Shown piece after piece: positions 16,355 through 22,826 of a stretch of 26,332 nt of DNA. Positions within the stretch are counted from its first letter, which is position 1, and each line of letters begins with the position of its first letter. Under the pieces are notes generated by a model, which made no database searches, was not told the origin of the DNA, and saw only the letters and a list, made by a program, of their open reading frames with translations. Source of the DNA: CAMLDH01 sp966250375 (GTDB lineage Bacteria > Pseudomonadota > Gammaproteobacteria > Burkholderiales > Burkholderiaceae_D); assembly GCA_966250375.1 (NCBI GenBank), contig CBINHE010000057.1, positions 1-26,332 on the forward strand. The letters are read 5' to 3'. Position numbers and translations under genes: made by a program.

Positions 16355-16990
16355 TTATGGCTGCAGGCGCTGGCGCTGCCAGACGCCGTCTTTTTGTAAT
16401 GTGTACGAAATACGATCATGAAAGCGCGACGGACGTCCTTGCCAAAATTCGACGCGGTCCGGAATCAATCGATATCCTCCCCATTGTTTCGGACGCAGCG
16501 GATGATCCCCGTATTGCTGTTCGACTTCGGCGTATTTGGCTTCCAGTGCTTCCCGATTGGCAATCGGATGGCTCTGTGCCGATGCAATTGCACCAATGCG
16601 GCTTTTCAATGGGCGACTTTGGAAATACGCGTCATTTTCAGCATCGGTCAAACGCTCGACACGGCCCTCTATTCGTACCTGCCGTTCCAGTTCAATCCAG
16701 TAAAACAGAAGTGCCGCATACGGATTTTGTTCTAGCTCATGCCCTTTGCGACTTTCGTAATTGGTGAACCACGTGAAGCCGCGCTGATCGAATTCCTTGA
16801 TCAGAAGAATGCGCGACGAAGGACGGCCATTGGCCGCAACCGTGGCCACGCACATTGCATTGGCTTCTGGTACCTTGGCATTGATTGCTTCCTCGAACCA
16901 TTTTGAAAATTGCGCGATCGGACTTTCGTGCACATCCGCTTCCGACAGGCTGGCACGGCTGTATTCCTTGCGAAGGTTAGCGATTGACAT
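16355..16990 (-). CDS. pdxH: Pyridoxine/pyridoxamine 5'-phosphate oxidase
   Basis: This 211-residue FMN enzyme makes pyridoxal 5'-phosphate from PNP or PMP, the last step of vitamin B6 synthesis and salvage. FMN-binding GRPSSRILLIKEFD covers residues 55-68 (Arg60 to Lys65 is the R-x-x-L-x-K pattern). FTNYESRKGHELEQNP, RQVRIEGRVERL, SRPLKSRIGAIAS and the C-terminal VEFWQGRPSRFHDR are present. The start at 16990 has GGGAG 7 nt upstream and gives the normal length. The frame is open back to 17221, but that extension reads through a foldback repeat and should not be annotated as protein. Confidence 0.96.
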   Translation of the reverse strand: MSIANLRKEYSRASLSEADVHESPIAQFSKWFEEAINAKVPEANAMCVATVAANGRPSSRILLIKEFDQRGFTWFTNYESRKGHELEQNPYAALLFYWIELERQVRIEGRVERLTDAENDAYFQSRPLKSRIGAIASAQSHPIANREALEAKYAEVEQQYGDHPLRPKQWGGYRLIPDRVEFWQGRPSRFHDRISYTLQKDGVWQRQRLQP

Positions 16991-17011
16991 ACTTTTTCTC
17001 CCTTTTATATA

Positions 17012-17236
17012 AGGTGATTTCCGTGAATGACTATCCCATTTTCGCGGCGCATACGGGCGCGCTGCTGCGTTGTTCCTCGTTCGTGTGGCCCGCCACACGG
17101 CACTCGTCACGCCTTGCGGGTGTATCGCCTTGCAAGGCGATACCGTTACGCAGGCGTGGGACATGTCCCACGAAACCCCTGCTGCACCATCCCGTCTGCA
17201 CCACGACCATGGGATATTCATTCACGGAAATCACCT
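17012..17236. repeat. Foldback element A (long form) with covarying inner hairpins
   Basis: Terminal arms of 28 bp, starting AGGTGATTTCCG, match their reverse complement at the other end with one mismatch. Inside are three hairpins. H1 has arms CGTGTGGC (17082-17089) and GCCACACG (17092-17099). H2 has arms GTATCGCCTT and AAGGCGATAC (17122-17143). H3 is the palindrome CGTGGGACATGTCCCACG (17155-17172). Linkers CGTTACGCAGG (17144-17154) and AAACCCCTGCTGCACC (17173-17188) recur in the element at 21175-21418. GCAGG and CCTGC flanking H3 can also pair. It contains no gene and lies between the MFS gene and pdxH. Confidence 0.85.
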
Positions 17237-17273
17237 AATGCCGCGAGCATGCATTGGATTCCCTGATCTTGCA

Positions 17274-18422
17274 TCAAGATTTTCCAAATGCCTTGCGCCA
17301 TGCCAGCGGTACGCCGGTACCGATCATGGCGCCCATGCCCCAGAACACCGCGAACAATCCCAATGTGGCGCCGGCGGCGCCGAACGCAAGCGGTAGCGCA
17401 ACCTGAGATGCATTGCTGATCGTCACGCGTACGCCGACCGCTTCGCCGGCGCGTCCCGTCGGCGAAGCGTGGTGTAACAGTGCCAGCACGTTAGGCTGGC
17501 TGGAACCCAATGCCAAGCCGAGCGATGCGCTCACCAGTATGATCGAGAGCGGGCTTTTCATGAATGGCAAAAGCGCATAACAAATCATCGCCACAGCCAA
17601 CGCAATGACAAGTACCTGCCATTCGGAGTAGTGGCGCGAAATCCAATGCATGGCCAAGCGGATCGCAAAAGTGGCTGCGGAAAAACAGCCGAGAATCAAG
17701 CCGATGGTCGATGCTGAAAATCCCAGATGCGTACCGTGGATGGGCATCATGAAGCTGAACAGATCCCAAGCCGAACCGAGCAGCACGCTGATCAGGTAGA
17801 TGCGCCGCATTTCCTTATCGCGCAACAAATCCATCACGCTTTCCGATGTCTTTTTGCCGCCATGTTGAGGCAGCTTCACGCGGGTCATGCCGCCGAAAAT
17901 CGTTAATGTCAAAGAGATCAATGCAAAACCGCCGCTGACTGCATAAGCAATACTATGGCGCGCATGATCGATGACAAAACCTGCAATCACCGGACCGCAG
18001 AAACTCGATACCGAGTAGCCAAGCGCAAGCCAACTGAAATTGTTGGCACGCGCGTCGGTCGAGCTCATGGTACCGACCGCATGCTGGGCCGAAACATGAA
18101 TTGCCAAAAAGCCGGTGCCGATCAGGATGGCAGCGAGATACAACACCGGCAATCCGCTCAGCGTGCTGGGAATCGCGCAGCCGATCGCCATCACAAGGCC
18201 GCCAACGATCATCGGTTTTGCAATACCGACACGATCGATCAAACGCCCCATCAACACTGCGGTAAACATCGGCACCAGCGCAAACAGCGCTAACAAAGTA
18301 CCAACAGTGAATGCGGATGCGTGTAACGACAAGGCGTAGAGCGAGGTCGTCACTCGGGCGCCGACCAACGCAATGTGCGCAGTCAACGAAATCAGAATAA
18401 GAGGAAGGAGCTGCAACACCAC
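17274..18422 (-). CDS. MFS transporter
   Basis: This 382-residue protein is nearly all hydrophobic helices, about 12 segments, of the major facilitator superfamily in the inner membrane. The loop after helix 2 carries the MFS motif GRLIDRVG (residues about 59-66). Charged central-loop residues (MTRVKLPQHGGKKTSESVMDLL) separate the two halves. The substrate cannot be told; sugar, drug or metabolite efflux are all possible. The assigned start is a GTG with no clear ribosome binding site, so the N-terminus could shift by a few residues. It diverges from tcdA and is separated from the next gene, pdxH, by element A. Confidence 0.88.
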   Translation of the reverse strand: MVLQLLPLILISLTAHIALVGARVTTSLYALSLHASAFTVGTLLALFALVPMFTAVLMGRLIDRVGIAKPMIVGGLVMAIGCAIPSTLSGLPVLYLAAILIGTGFLAIHVSAQHAVGTMSSTDARANNFSWLALGYSVSSFCGPVIAGFVIDHARHSIAYAVSGGFALISLTLTIFGGMTRVKLPQHGGKKTSESVMDLLRDKEMRRIYLISVLLGSAWDLFSFMMPIHGTHLGFSASTIGLILGCFSAATFAIRLAMHWISRHYSEWQVLVIALAVAMICYALLPFMKSPLSIILVSASLGLALGSSQPNVLALLHHASPTGRAGEAVGVRVTISNASQVALPLAFGAAGATLGLFAVFWGMGAMIGTGVPLAWRKAFGKS

Positions 18423-18491
18423 AGGTAATATGGTCTGGAGAAGGTCGAAGCCGAGGAGAAATCTATTTTAGAGGAAATAGTGTATTGCCGT

Positions 18492-18506
18492 CCGTTAAAA
18501 TAACGG
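18492..18506 (+). promoter_or_regulatory. Palindromic -10-like sequence abutting the tcdA start
   Basis: CCGTTA-AAA-TAACGG is a perfect 6-bp dyad that contains TAAAAT and ends one base before the tcdA ATG. No Shine-Dalgarno sequence is visible. It could be the -10 of a leaderless transcript or an operator. No good -35 hexamer is seen at normal spacing. Confidence 0.4.
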
Positions 18507-18507
18507 G

Positions 18508-19371
18508 ATGCACACAATAACCTCATATCCAATTCTCTCGTCACTGGACGACATCGATTTCGAGCGCCGCTTTGGCGGCATCGCGCGCTTGTATGGCGAC
18601 GCGGCGCTGACGCGTTTCCGCATGGCACATGTGTGTGTGATTGGTGTCGGCGGCGTCGGTTCGTGGGTCGTGGAGGCGCTGGCGCGCAGTGCGATTGGCA
18701 ATATCACCATGATTGATCTGGACAACTTGGCGGAGTCGAATATCAACCGCCAAATCCACGCACTGACCGATACGCTCGGCAAAGCCAAGGTGACCGCGCT
18801 GCAAGAGCGCATCGCACAAATCAATCCGTTTTGCCGCGTGACCGAAATTGAAGATTTCATCACTGCCGACAACCTGGATGAAATGGTCGGTTCGCGTGCT
18901 TATGATTACGTGATCGATGCGATTGACAATGTACGAGCGAAGACAGCCTTGATCGCCTATTGCCGTCAGCACGCTATCAAATTGATCACGATCGGCGGCG
19001 CTGGCGGGCAGATCGATCCGACCAAAATCGAGATCCGCGATCTGTGCCGGACCGAGCAGGAACCCTTGCTTGCGAAAGTGCGCAAACGCCTGCGCGCGCA
19101 GTATGGCTTTCCGCGCGGGACCAAGAACAAGTTTGGCATCGATGCGGTGTTTTCGACGGAACCGTTGCGCTTTCCGGACGCGGAGGAAACCTGTGCGCTG
19201 GATGCGGACGACAATACGCCGGGAATCACCGGGTTGAATTGCGCAGGGTTCGGATCGGCAATGGTGGTGACGGCCAGTTTTGGATTGGTGGCGGCGGCGC
19301 AGGTGCTGCGCAAGTTGGCGGCTGAAGTCCAAGGTATGGAAAACGAGAGCAGGTCGATTACGTCAGCCTGA
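18508..19371 (+). CDS. tcdA: tRNA threonylcarbamoyladenosine dehydratase
   Basis: This 287-residue member of the E1-like/ThiF fold is of the TcdA (CsdL/YgdL) type. It uses ATP to cyclise t6A to ct6A at position 37 of tRNA. It has an N-terminal ERRFGGIARLYG, the nucleotide loop GVGGVGSW (residues 46-53), and IDLDNLAESNINRQIHAL. YVIDAIDNVRAKTALI and the family-specific KNKFGIDAVFSTE block follow. The length is a little above the E. coli protein. The window also carries tsaC, which supplies the earlier step of the same modification, though the genes are 7 kb apart. Its last 14 bp overlap the end of the convergent hydrolase gene. Confidence 0.94.
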   Translation: MHTITSYPILSSLDDIDFERRFGGIARLYGDAALTRFRMAHVCVIGVGGVGSWVVEALARSAIGNITMIDLDNLAESNINRQIHALTDTLGKAKVTALQERIAQINPFCRVTEIEDFITADNLDEMVGSRAYDYVIDAIDNVRAKTALIAYCRQHAIKLITIGGAGGQIDPTKIEIRDLCRTEQEPLLAKVRKRLRAQYGFPRGTKNKFGIDAVFSTEPLRFPDAEETCALDADDNTPGITGLNCAGFGSAMVVTASFGLVAAAQVLRKLAAEVQGMENESRSITSA

Positions 19372-20029
19372 ACCAGTTAACGGCCATTTGCGCAATCTCC
19401 GGTGGTATGACATGTGCGCCGTCAAATTCGTGATAAGTCACTTCATACCCAGCCTGTTCAAGCGTGGGTACGATATTCCGGCTACAGGATGCAATGGGCA
19501 ATACGGGATCTTTTATACCGTGCGAGACAAAGATTTTTGGCAGGCCGCGCGGTGCCGTCGGAATGACAAAGCCGGGAGAAAAAGCGATCACATGGGTAAA
19601 AAGATCTCCATTGGGTAAGCCGAGGGACAATGCATAGGATGCACCGTCGGAAAAGCCGCCAATGGCCACATGCGAGGCATCCACTGCGTAATGATTGAAA
19701 ACGTATTGCAAGGATTGATCGATCAGTGCTGTGTCGATGCCATAGCCTCTTTCAACAATCACATCCCAGGTATGCGCGTTCGACGCGGGAGCCATCAGGA
19801 TCAAGTCATTTTCATCGGCAAGATGCCGCAGGAGGTCAAGACCATGGCGAGCATGTCCTCCTGCGCCGTGTAATAGCAACACGAGCGGCGAGGGCCGTGC
19901 CGGATTGTATTGCGGCGGGACATAATAGTAACTGTCCCGCGTGCTGCCCAACGCTAAAGGCTGAAGACCGACCGGAGCAGAAGTCGTTACCAGTCCGGGA
20001 CGCGCATGTAAATATGCTTTGTCAGCCAT
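19358..20029 (-). CDS. Alpha/beta hydrolase, phospholipase/carboxylesterase-like
   Basis: This 223-residue protein has a complete serine-hydrolase triad. The nucleophile elbow is GFSDG (residues 125-129, Ser127), the acid is Asp174 in HGIKDPVLP and the base is His206 in FDGAHVIPP. An oxyanion-hole segment LLLHGAGG is at 51-58. It resembles the phospholipase/carboxylesterase and short PHB-depolymerase-like esterases. No signal peptide is visible, so it is probably cytosolic. The substrate is unknown. The start at 20029 has AGGAT about 6 nt upstream. Its 3' end overlaps tcdA tail to tail. Confidence 0.88.
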   Translation of the reverse strand: MADKAYLHARPGLVTTSAPVGLQPLALGSTRDSYYYVPPQYNPARPSPLVLLLHGAGGHARHGLDLLRHLADENDLILMAPASNAHTWDVIVERGYGIDTALIDQSLQYVFNHYAVDASHVAIGGFSDGASYALSLGLPNGDLFTHVIAFSPGFVIPTAPRGLPKIFVSHGIKDPVLPIASCSRNIVPTLEQAGYEVTYHEFDGAHVIPPEIAQMAVNWFRLT

Positions 20030-20071
20030 AACAGATCCTGCCCGGAAATCCGCGCAGTTTATCCTGATGCT

Positions 20072-21034
20072 CTATGGCTGCGCCGCCGTCCGCTCAAGCG
20101 CAAGGCGATCCCACTTCCCCAGGTTGGCGGCCGCTTCATAGCTACTCTGCAGGAATTCAAGCAGCATCGCATCGGGGGAGGATGCTTGCCGGACCGCGTC
20201 ATACGGCAGGATAAATTCACGGAGAGAGGAATCGTAGAAGGCGTTGTCCGGACGCACGGGCGCGGTATTGAATCCTCCCGGTTCTGGATAAGCGTATGCG
20301 TAAAACAGCGGGTAGGGTAGCGCTCCGCCTCCCGGCCAGAATCCGCAACTGCTTAGCTCATGCGAGTATGCGTCGCGCGTGACCCAATCCGGACAATTCG
20401 GTACACCGCCAGGATGTTCGGGCGCCGGGGATCCGGAAAAACGGGTTACGGCAAGATCGAAGCTCCCCCAGAAGAAGTGCACCGGACTGGATTTGCCGAG
20501 GAACCCGGCACGGAATTGCTTGAATACGCGGTCGGCCTGCACCAGCGCGCGCCAGAATCGGTTGGCGTATTCTGCATCATAGGACGCATGGACATGGTCG
20601 CTATCGAAAGGAATCGCGTCGACGATTTCATTCGGTGTGGTGTTGATGGTGACAGCGAGGCCGAACTGGCGCAAGGTCGAAAACAGTTCCTGGTAAAAAT
20701 CGGCAACCGAGCGAGGTTCAAGCACCATCGTTTTGGCCATCCCGTCGCTCGTATTGATCAAGAGCCGATGGTCGATGAAGTCGAAATCGATTTGAAACGT
20801 ACGCATGCCATATGGAATCGGGGAGGTCGTCAGGCCGCGCGCTGTGAGGTAAAGCGTGACATGCCAGGAATGATTGGTCCATGGTGCTTGGGCCAGCCGG
20901 ATCTTGCCGACGATCTGCGTCCACAGGTGCAGCGTTGCGTAGGTCTCCTTCCATGCATCAAGTGCCAGGCTTGGCCAATAGTCGGATCGGAGCGAGTTGT
21001 TCGACGAATCTGAATAAGCCAAGGTTTCCTCCAT
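20072..21034 (-). CDS. DUF5996 family protein
   Basis: This is a 320-residue soluble protein. The segment WPSLALDAWKETYATLHLWTQIVGKIRLA followed by WHVTLYLTARGLTTSPIPYG (about residues 20-78) is the hallmark of the uncharacterised DUF5996 family. Later segments (VHFFWGSFDLAVTRFSG and LPYPLFYAYAYPEP) also fit. No catalytic role is established, to my knowledge. No signal peptide or membrane segment is seen, and no clear ribosome binding site precedes the ATG at 21034. It is preceded on its own strand by a gap containing an FNR-like box about 80 bp upstream. Confidence 0.85.
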   Translation of the reverse strand: MEETLAYSDSSNNSLRSDYWPSLALDAWKETYATLHLWTQIVGKIRLAQAPWTNHSWHVTLYLTARGLTTSPIPYGMRTFQIDFDFIDHRLLINTSDGMAKTMVLEPRSVADFYQELFSTLRQFGLAVTINTTPNEIVDAIPFDSDHVHASYDAEYANRFWRALVQADRVFKQFRAGFLGKSSPVHFFWGSFDLAVTRFSGSPAPEHPGGVPNCPDWVTRDAYSHELSSCGFWPGGGALPYPLFYAYAYPEPGGFNTAPVRPDNAFYDSSLREFILPYDAVRQASSPDAMLLEFLQSSYEAAANLGKWDRLALERTAAQP

Positions 21035-21113
21035 GTGAATGGATCAAGCTTGAGTCAGTTTATACGGCACGCATGGCTTGTGAACCGGAGAGGCGGCCGG
21101 TAAATCAGTTGAC

Positions 21114-21127
21114 TTGATCTCCCTCAA
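21114..21127. promoter_or_regulatory. Candidate FNR/ANR-type box
   Basis: TTGATCTCCCTCAA matches the FNR-family consensus TTGAT-N4-ATCAA in 9 of 10 specified positions. It is 80-93 bp upstream of the DUF5996 start codon, a plausible distance for an activator site, and far from the DUF2231 gene. The call is by pattern only. Confidence 0.5.
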
Positions 21128-21174
21128 ACGCGTTGAATGATGCTTGAGCGCATCGTCACAGACGGTCGAATATG

Positions 21175-21418
21175 CTAGTAGCCAGTCAAACTGAATTGCA
21201 GGGTATCTGCCGACCGCTCGAAGGCGATTGTGGCGTTGCCGATGCGCGCCGGGAGAACCACCCCGGCTGTGCTCGTCCCTTGCAGGGCGCGCCTGCGCTT
21301 GTAAGCGCAGGCCGTTCCGCAGGCGCATCGCGCGCGATGCGAAACCCCTGCTCCACCCTTGCACTCACCTTCGATCGACTCGGCATATACCCAACAATTC
21401 AACTTGACTGACTACTAG
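21175..21418. repeat. Foldback element B (long form), relative of element A
   Basis: The outer 39-bp arms (21175-21213 and 21380-21418, ends CTAGTAG/CTACTAG) are complementary at about 33 positions. H1 has arms GCCGGG and CCCGGC. H2 has arms GCCTGCGCTT and AAGCGCAGGC (21291-21312). H3 is the palindrome CGCATCGCGCGCGATGCG (21324-21341). The linkers CGTTCCGCAGG (21313-21323) and AAACCCCTGCTCCACC (21342-21357) match element A with one difference each. The outer arms are unrelated in sequence to those of element A. No gene is inside. Confidence 0.85.
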
Positions 21419-21540
21419 ATCTCACCCGTTGTGGCGTTTGCCCTTGACCAGTTCATCAAGATCTTTGATGGATATTAAATGTCAGTACTTTCATGGCGAC
21501 AGAGTTGGATGCTTGGATAGATTAATGCTCTAACTTCTAA

Positions 21541-21568
21541 CGTTAAGAAAACGTTAATAAAGCGTTAA
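21541..21568. promoter_or_regulatory. Three CGTTAA direct repeats at 11-bp spacing
   Basis: CGTTAA occurs at 21541, 21552 and 21563, one helical turn apart, in AT-rich DNA 39 bp upstream of the DUF2231 start codon. Such phased direct repeats are typical of tandem binding sites for OmpR/PhoB-family response regulators. Which regulator would bind is unknown. Confidence 0.5.
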
Positions 21569-21606
21569 AAATTCCAGACCTTTAATCGTAACCAGAAAGC
21601 AAAACC

Positions 21607-22062
21607 ATGCGCACTCCTGCAAGCATTGCCGGCCATCCTATTCATCCAATGCTCATTACATTTCCCATAGGGCTGCTGGTTTTTTCATTGATATGTGACT
21701 TGATTGCATTGCGTAGCGCCAATGTAGAAACGTGGATGACAGTAGCGCTCTATACGATGATCGGCGGGTTCATCGGTGCGCTTGCAGCAGCAATACCGGG
21801 AACCATCGATTTTCTGTCGCTGACTGAACCACGAGTCAAGAAAATTGCACTTTTACATATGTCGCTGAACCTGGTAGCCGTGACCCTTTATGCCGTCAAT
21901 ATATGGCTGCGTGTGAATGGAGCTGATAGCCATGGAACGCCATTGCTGCTGTCTGTCGTCGCGGTTGGCATTCTGTCGATTTCGGGATGGCTGGGCGCCG
22001 AAATGGTTCACAAACATGGCGTAGGAGTCGATACCGGTACGGAACCTGGGCGTCGGCAGTAG
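21607..22062 (+). CDS. DUF2231 inner-membrane protein
   Basis: This 151-residue protein has about four transmembrane helices (roughly residues 14-34, 45-67, 80-102 and 112-130). It has the N-terminal family signature GHPIHPMLITFPIGLLVFSLICDL with two conserved histidines, as in DUF2231. The family is often linked to cytochrome or redox membrane proteins, but no activity is established from this sequence. The C-terminus (EMVHKHGVGVDTG) is hydrophilic. The start is at 21607 with only a weak AGAAAG upstream. It is a single plus-strand gene, preceded by phased CGTTAA repeats. Confidence 0.88.
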   Translation: MRTPASIAGHPIHPMLITFPIGLLVFSLICDLIALRSANVETWMTVALYTMIGGFIGALAAAIPGTIDFLSLTEPRVKKIALLHMSLNLVAVTLYAVNIWLRVNGADSHGTPLLLSVVAVGILSISGWLGAEMVHKHGVGVDTGTEPGRRQ

Positions 22063-22135
22063 CAAATAGCAGCGTTGTCTCGCTCGACGTACCGGCAATT
22101 GTCCGTGGCGTTTTTTATCTCAGCGGTCATCGAAA

Positions 22136-22159
22136 CATGCACTGGATGCAAGGTGCATG
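22136..22159. other. Hairpin downstream of the DUF2231 gene
   Basis: CATGCAC (22136-22142) and GTGCATG (22153-22159) form a perfect 7-bp stem with a 10-nt loop. Only a short CTTT follows on the plus strand. It lies between convergent genes and may contribute to transcript ends. Confidence 0.4.
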
Positions 22160-22175
22160 CTTTCAGTGATCCCAT

Positions 22176-22202
22176 GCCATGCCATCACATGGCGGCCTTT
22201 TT
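22176..22202 (+). terminator. Possible intrinsic terminator after the DUF2231 gene
   Basis: GCCATG (22176-22181) pairs with CATGGC (22188-22193) around a 6-nt loop, and five T follow at 22198-22202 after a GGCC spacer. The spacer weakens the call. It overlaps the last codons of the convergent methyltransferase gene. Confidence 0.4.
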
Positions 22203-22790
22203 GTTCGCTTCGGTAATAGTCCAGAAATACACAGTTTGACCATCAACTTTTTCTATTTTTTCCGGCGGCCATTCGGGCCCCATGTCAAAAGCATGCGACA
22301 CCACGCGCGAGCCCACTTTGAGTTGCTTCCACAGTTGCGGGCGCAATTTGCGATTGATGCTGGGCAGCAGATAAAGCGTTACCACACTGGCATTGGACAA
22401 GTCGGTATCGAACAGATCGCCGACCATGAATTTGACTTTGCCGCTGGCGTCGGCGCGCTTCGCGTTGGCATTTGCTTCGGCGATCCGCTCCGGATTGAGA
22501 TCAATGCCGACACCGCGCGCGCCGCGCTCTTTTGCGGCAGTGATAACGATGCGGCCATCACCGCAGCCGAGGTCATACAGTAGATCATCTTTACCGACAT
22601 TGGCGACATCGAGCATCTTGTTGACCACCGGCTGCGGAGTCGGAACGTATGGGACGTCCAACGGCTTGGTCAGCACGGCCTGCGCCTGCACCGGCGAGCC
22701 GGTCAAGAGAGTGAATAGTGTGGCGACAATTATCATGAATGCGATCGCGGACAGGTCGTGGCCCAGTCGGTTGGTGGAATGCGGCTTCAT
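22185..22790 (-). CDS. Class I SAM-dependent methyltransferase with N-terminal signal-like segment
   Basis: This is a 201-residue protein. Residues 1-37 look like a Sec signal peptide: a basic start (KPHSTNRLGHD), a hydrophobic core (LSAIAFMIIVATLFTLLTG) and a possible AQA cleavage site near residue 38. The rest is a compact Rossmann methyltransferase with YVPTPQPVVNKML, the SAM loop LLYDLGCGDGRI (70-81) and the acidic GVGIDLNPERI strand. VVTLYLLPSINRKLRPQL follows, where the core catalytic strand would be. GGAG lies 6 nt before the ATG at 22790. The substrate is unknown. It is 36 nt downstream of the permease gene and probably in the same transcript. Confidence 0.85.
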   Translation of the reverse strand: MKPHSTNRLGHDLSAIAFMIIVATLFTLLTGSPVQAQAVLTKPLDVPYVPTPQPVVNKMLDVANVGKDDLLYDLGCGDGRIVITAAKERGARGVGIDLNPERIAEANANAKRADASGKVKFMVGDLFDTDLSNASVVTLYLLPSINRKLRPQLWKQLKVGSRVVSHAFDMGPEWPPEKIEKVDGQTVYFWTITEANKKAAM

Positions 22791-22826
22791 GCACTTCTCC
22801 TTGTTGAGTTGGGATGGAATAACGGG

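Larger units (their letters stand above)
21035..21606. other. 572-bp divergent intergenic region
   Basis: It lies between the divergent DUF5996 and DUF2231 genes. It holds an FNR/CRP-type box (21114-21127), foldback element B (21175-21418) and three phased CGTTAA repeats (21541-21568), each listed separately. No coding sequence is recognised. Confidence 0.8.

Noticed and set aside
16991..17221. N-terminal extension of pdxH
   Set aside because: The added residues translate foldback element A. The start at 16990 has a good ribosome binding site and gives the family length.
22136..22202. Candidate small RNA between the convergent DUF2231 and methyltransferase genes
   Set aside because: The two hairpins are adequately explained as transcript ends, and no promoter is evident.
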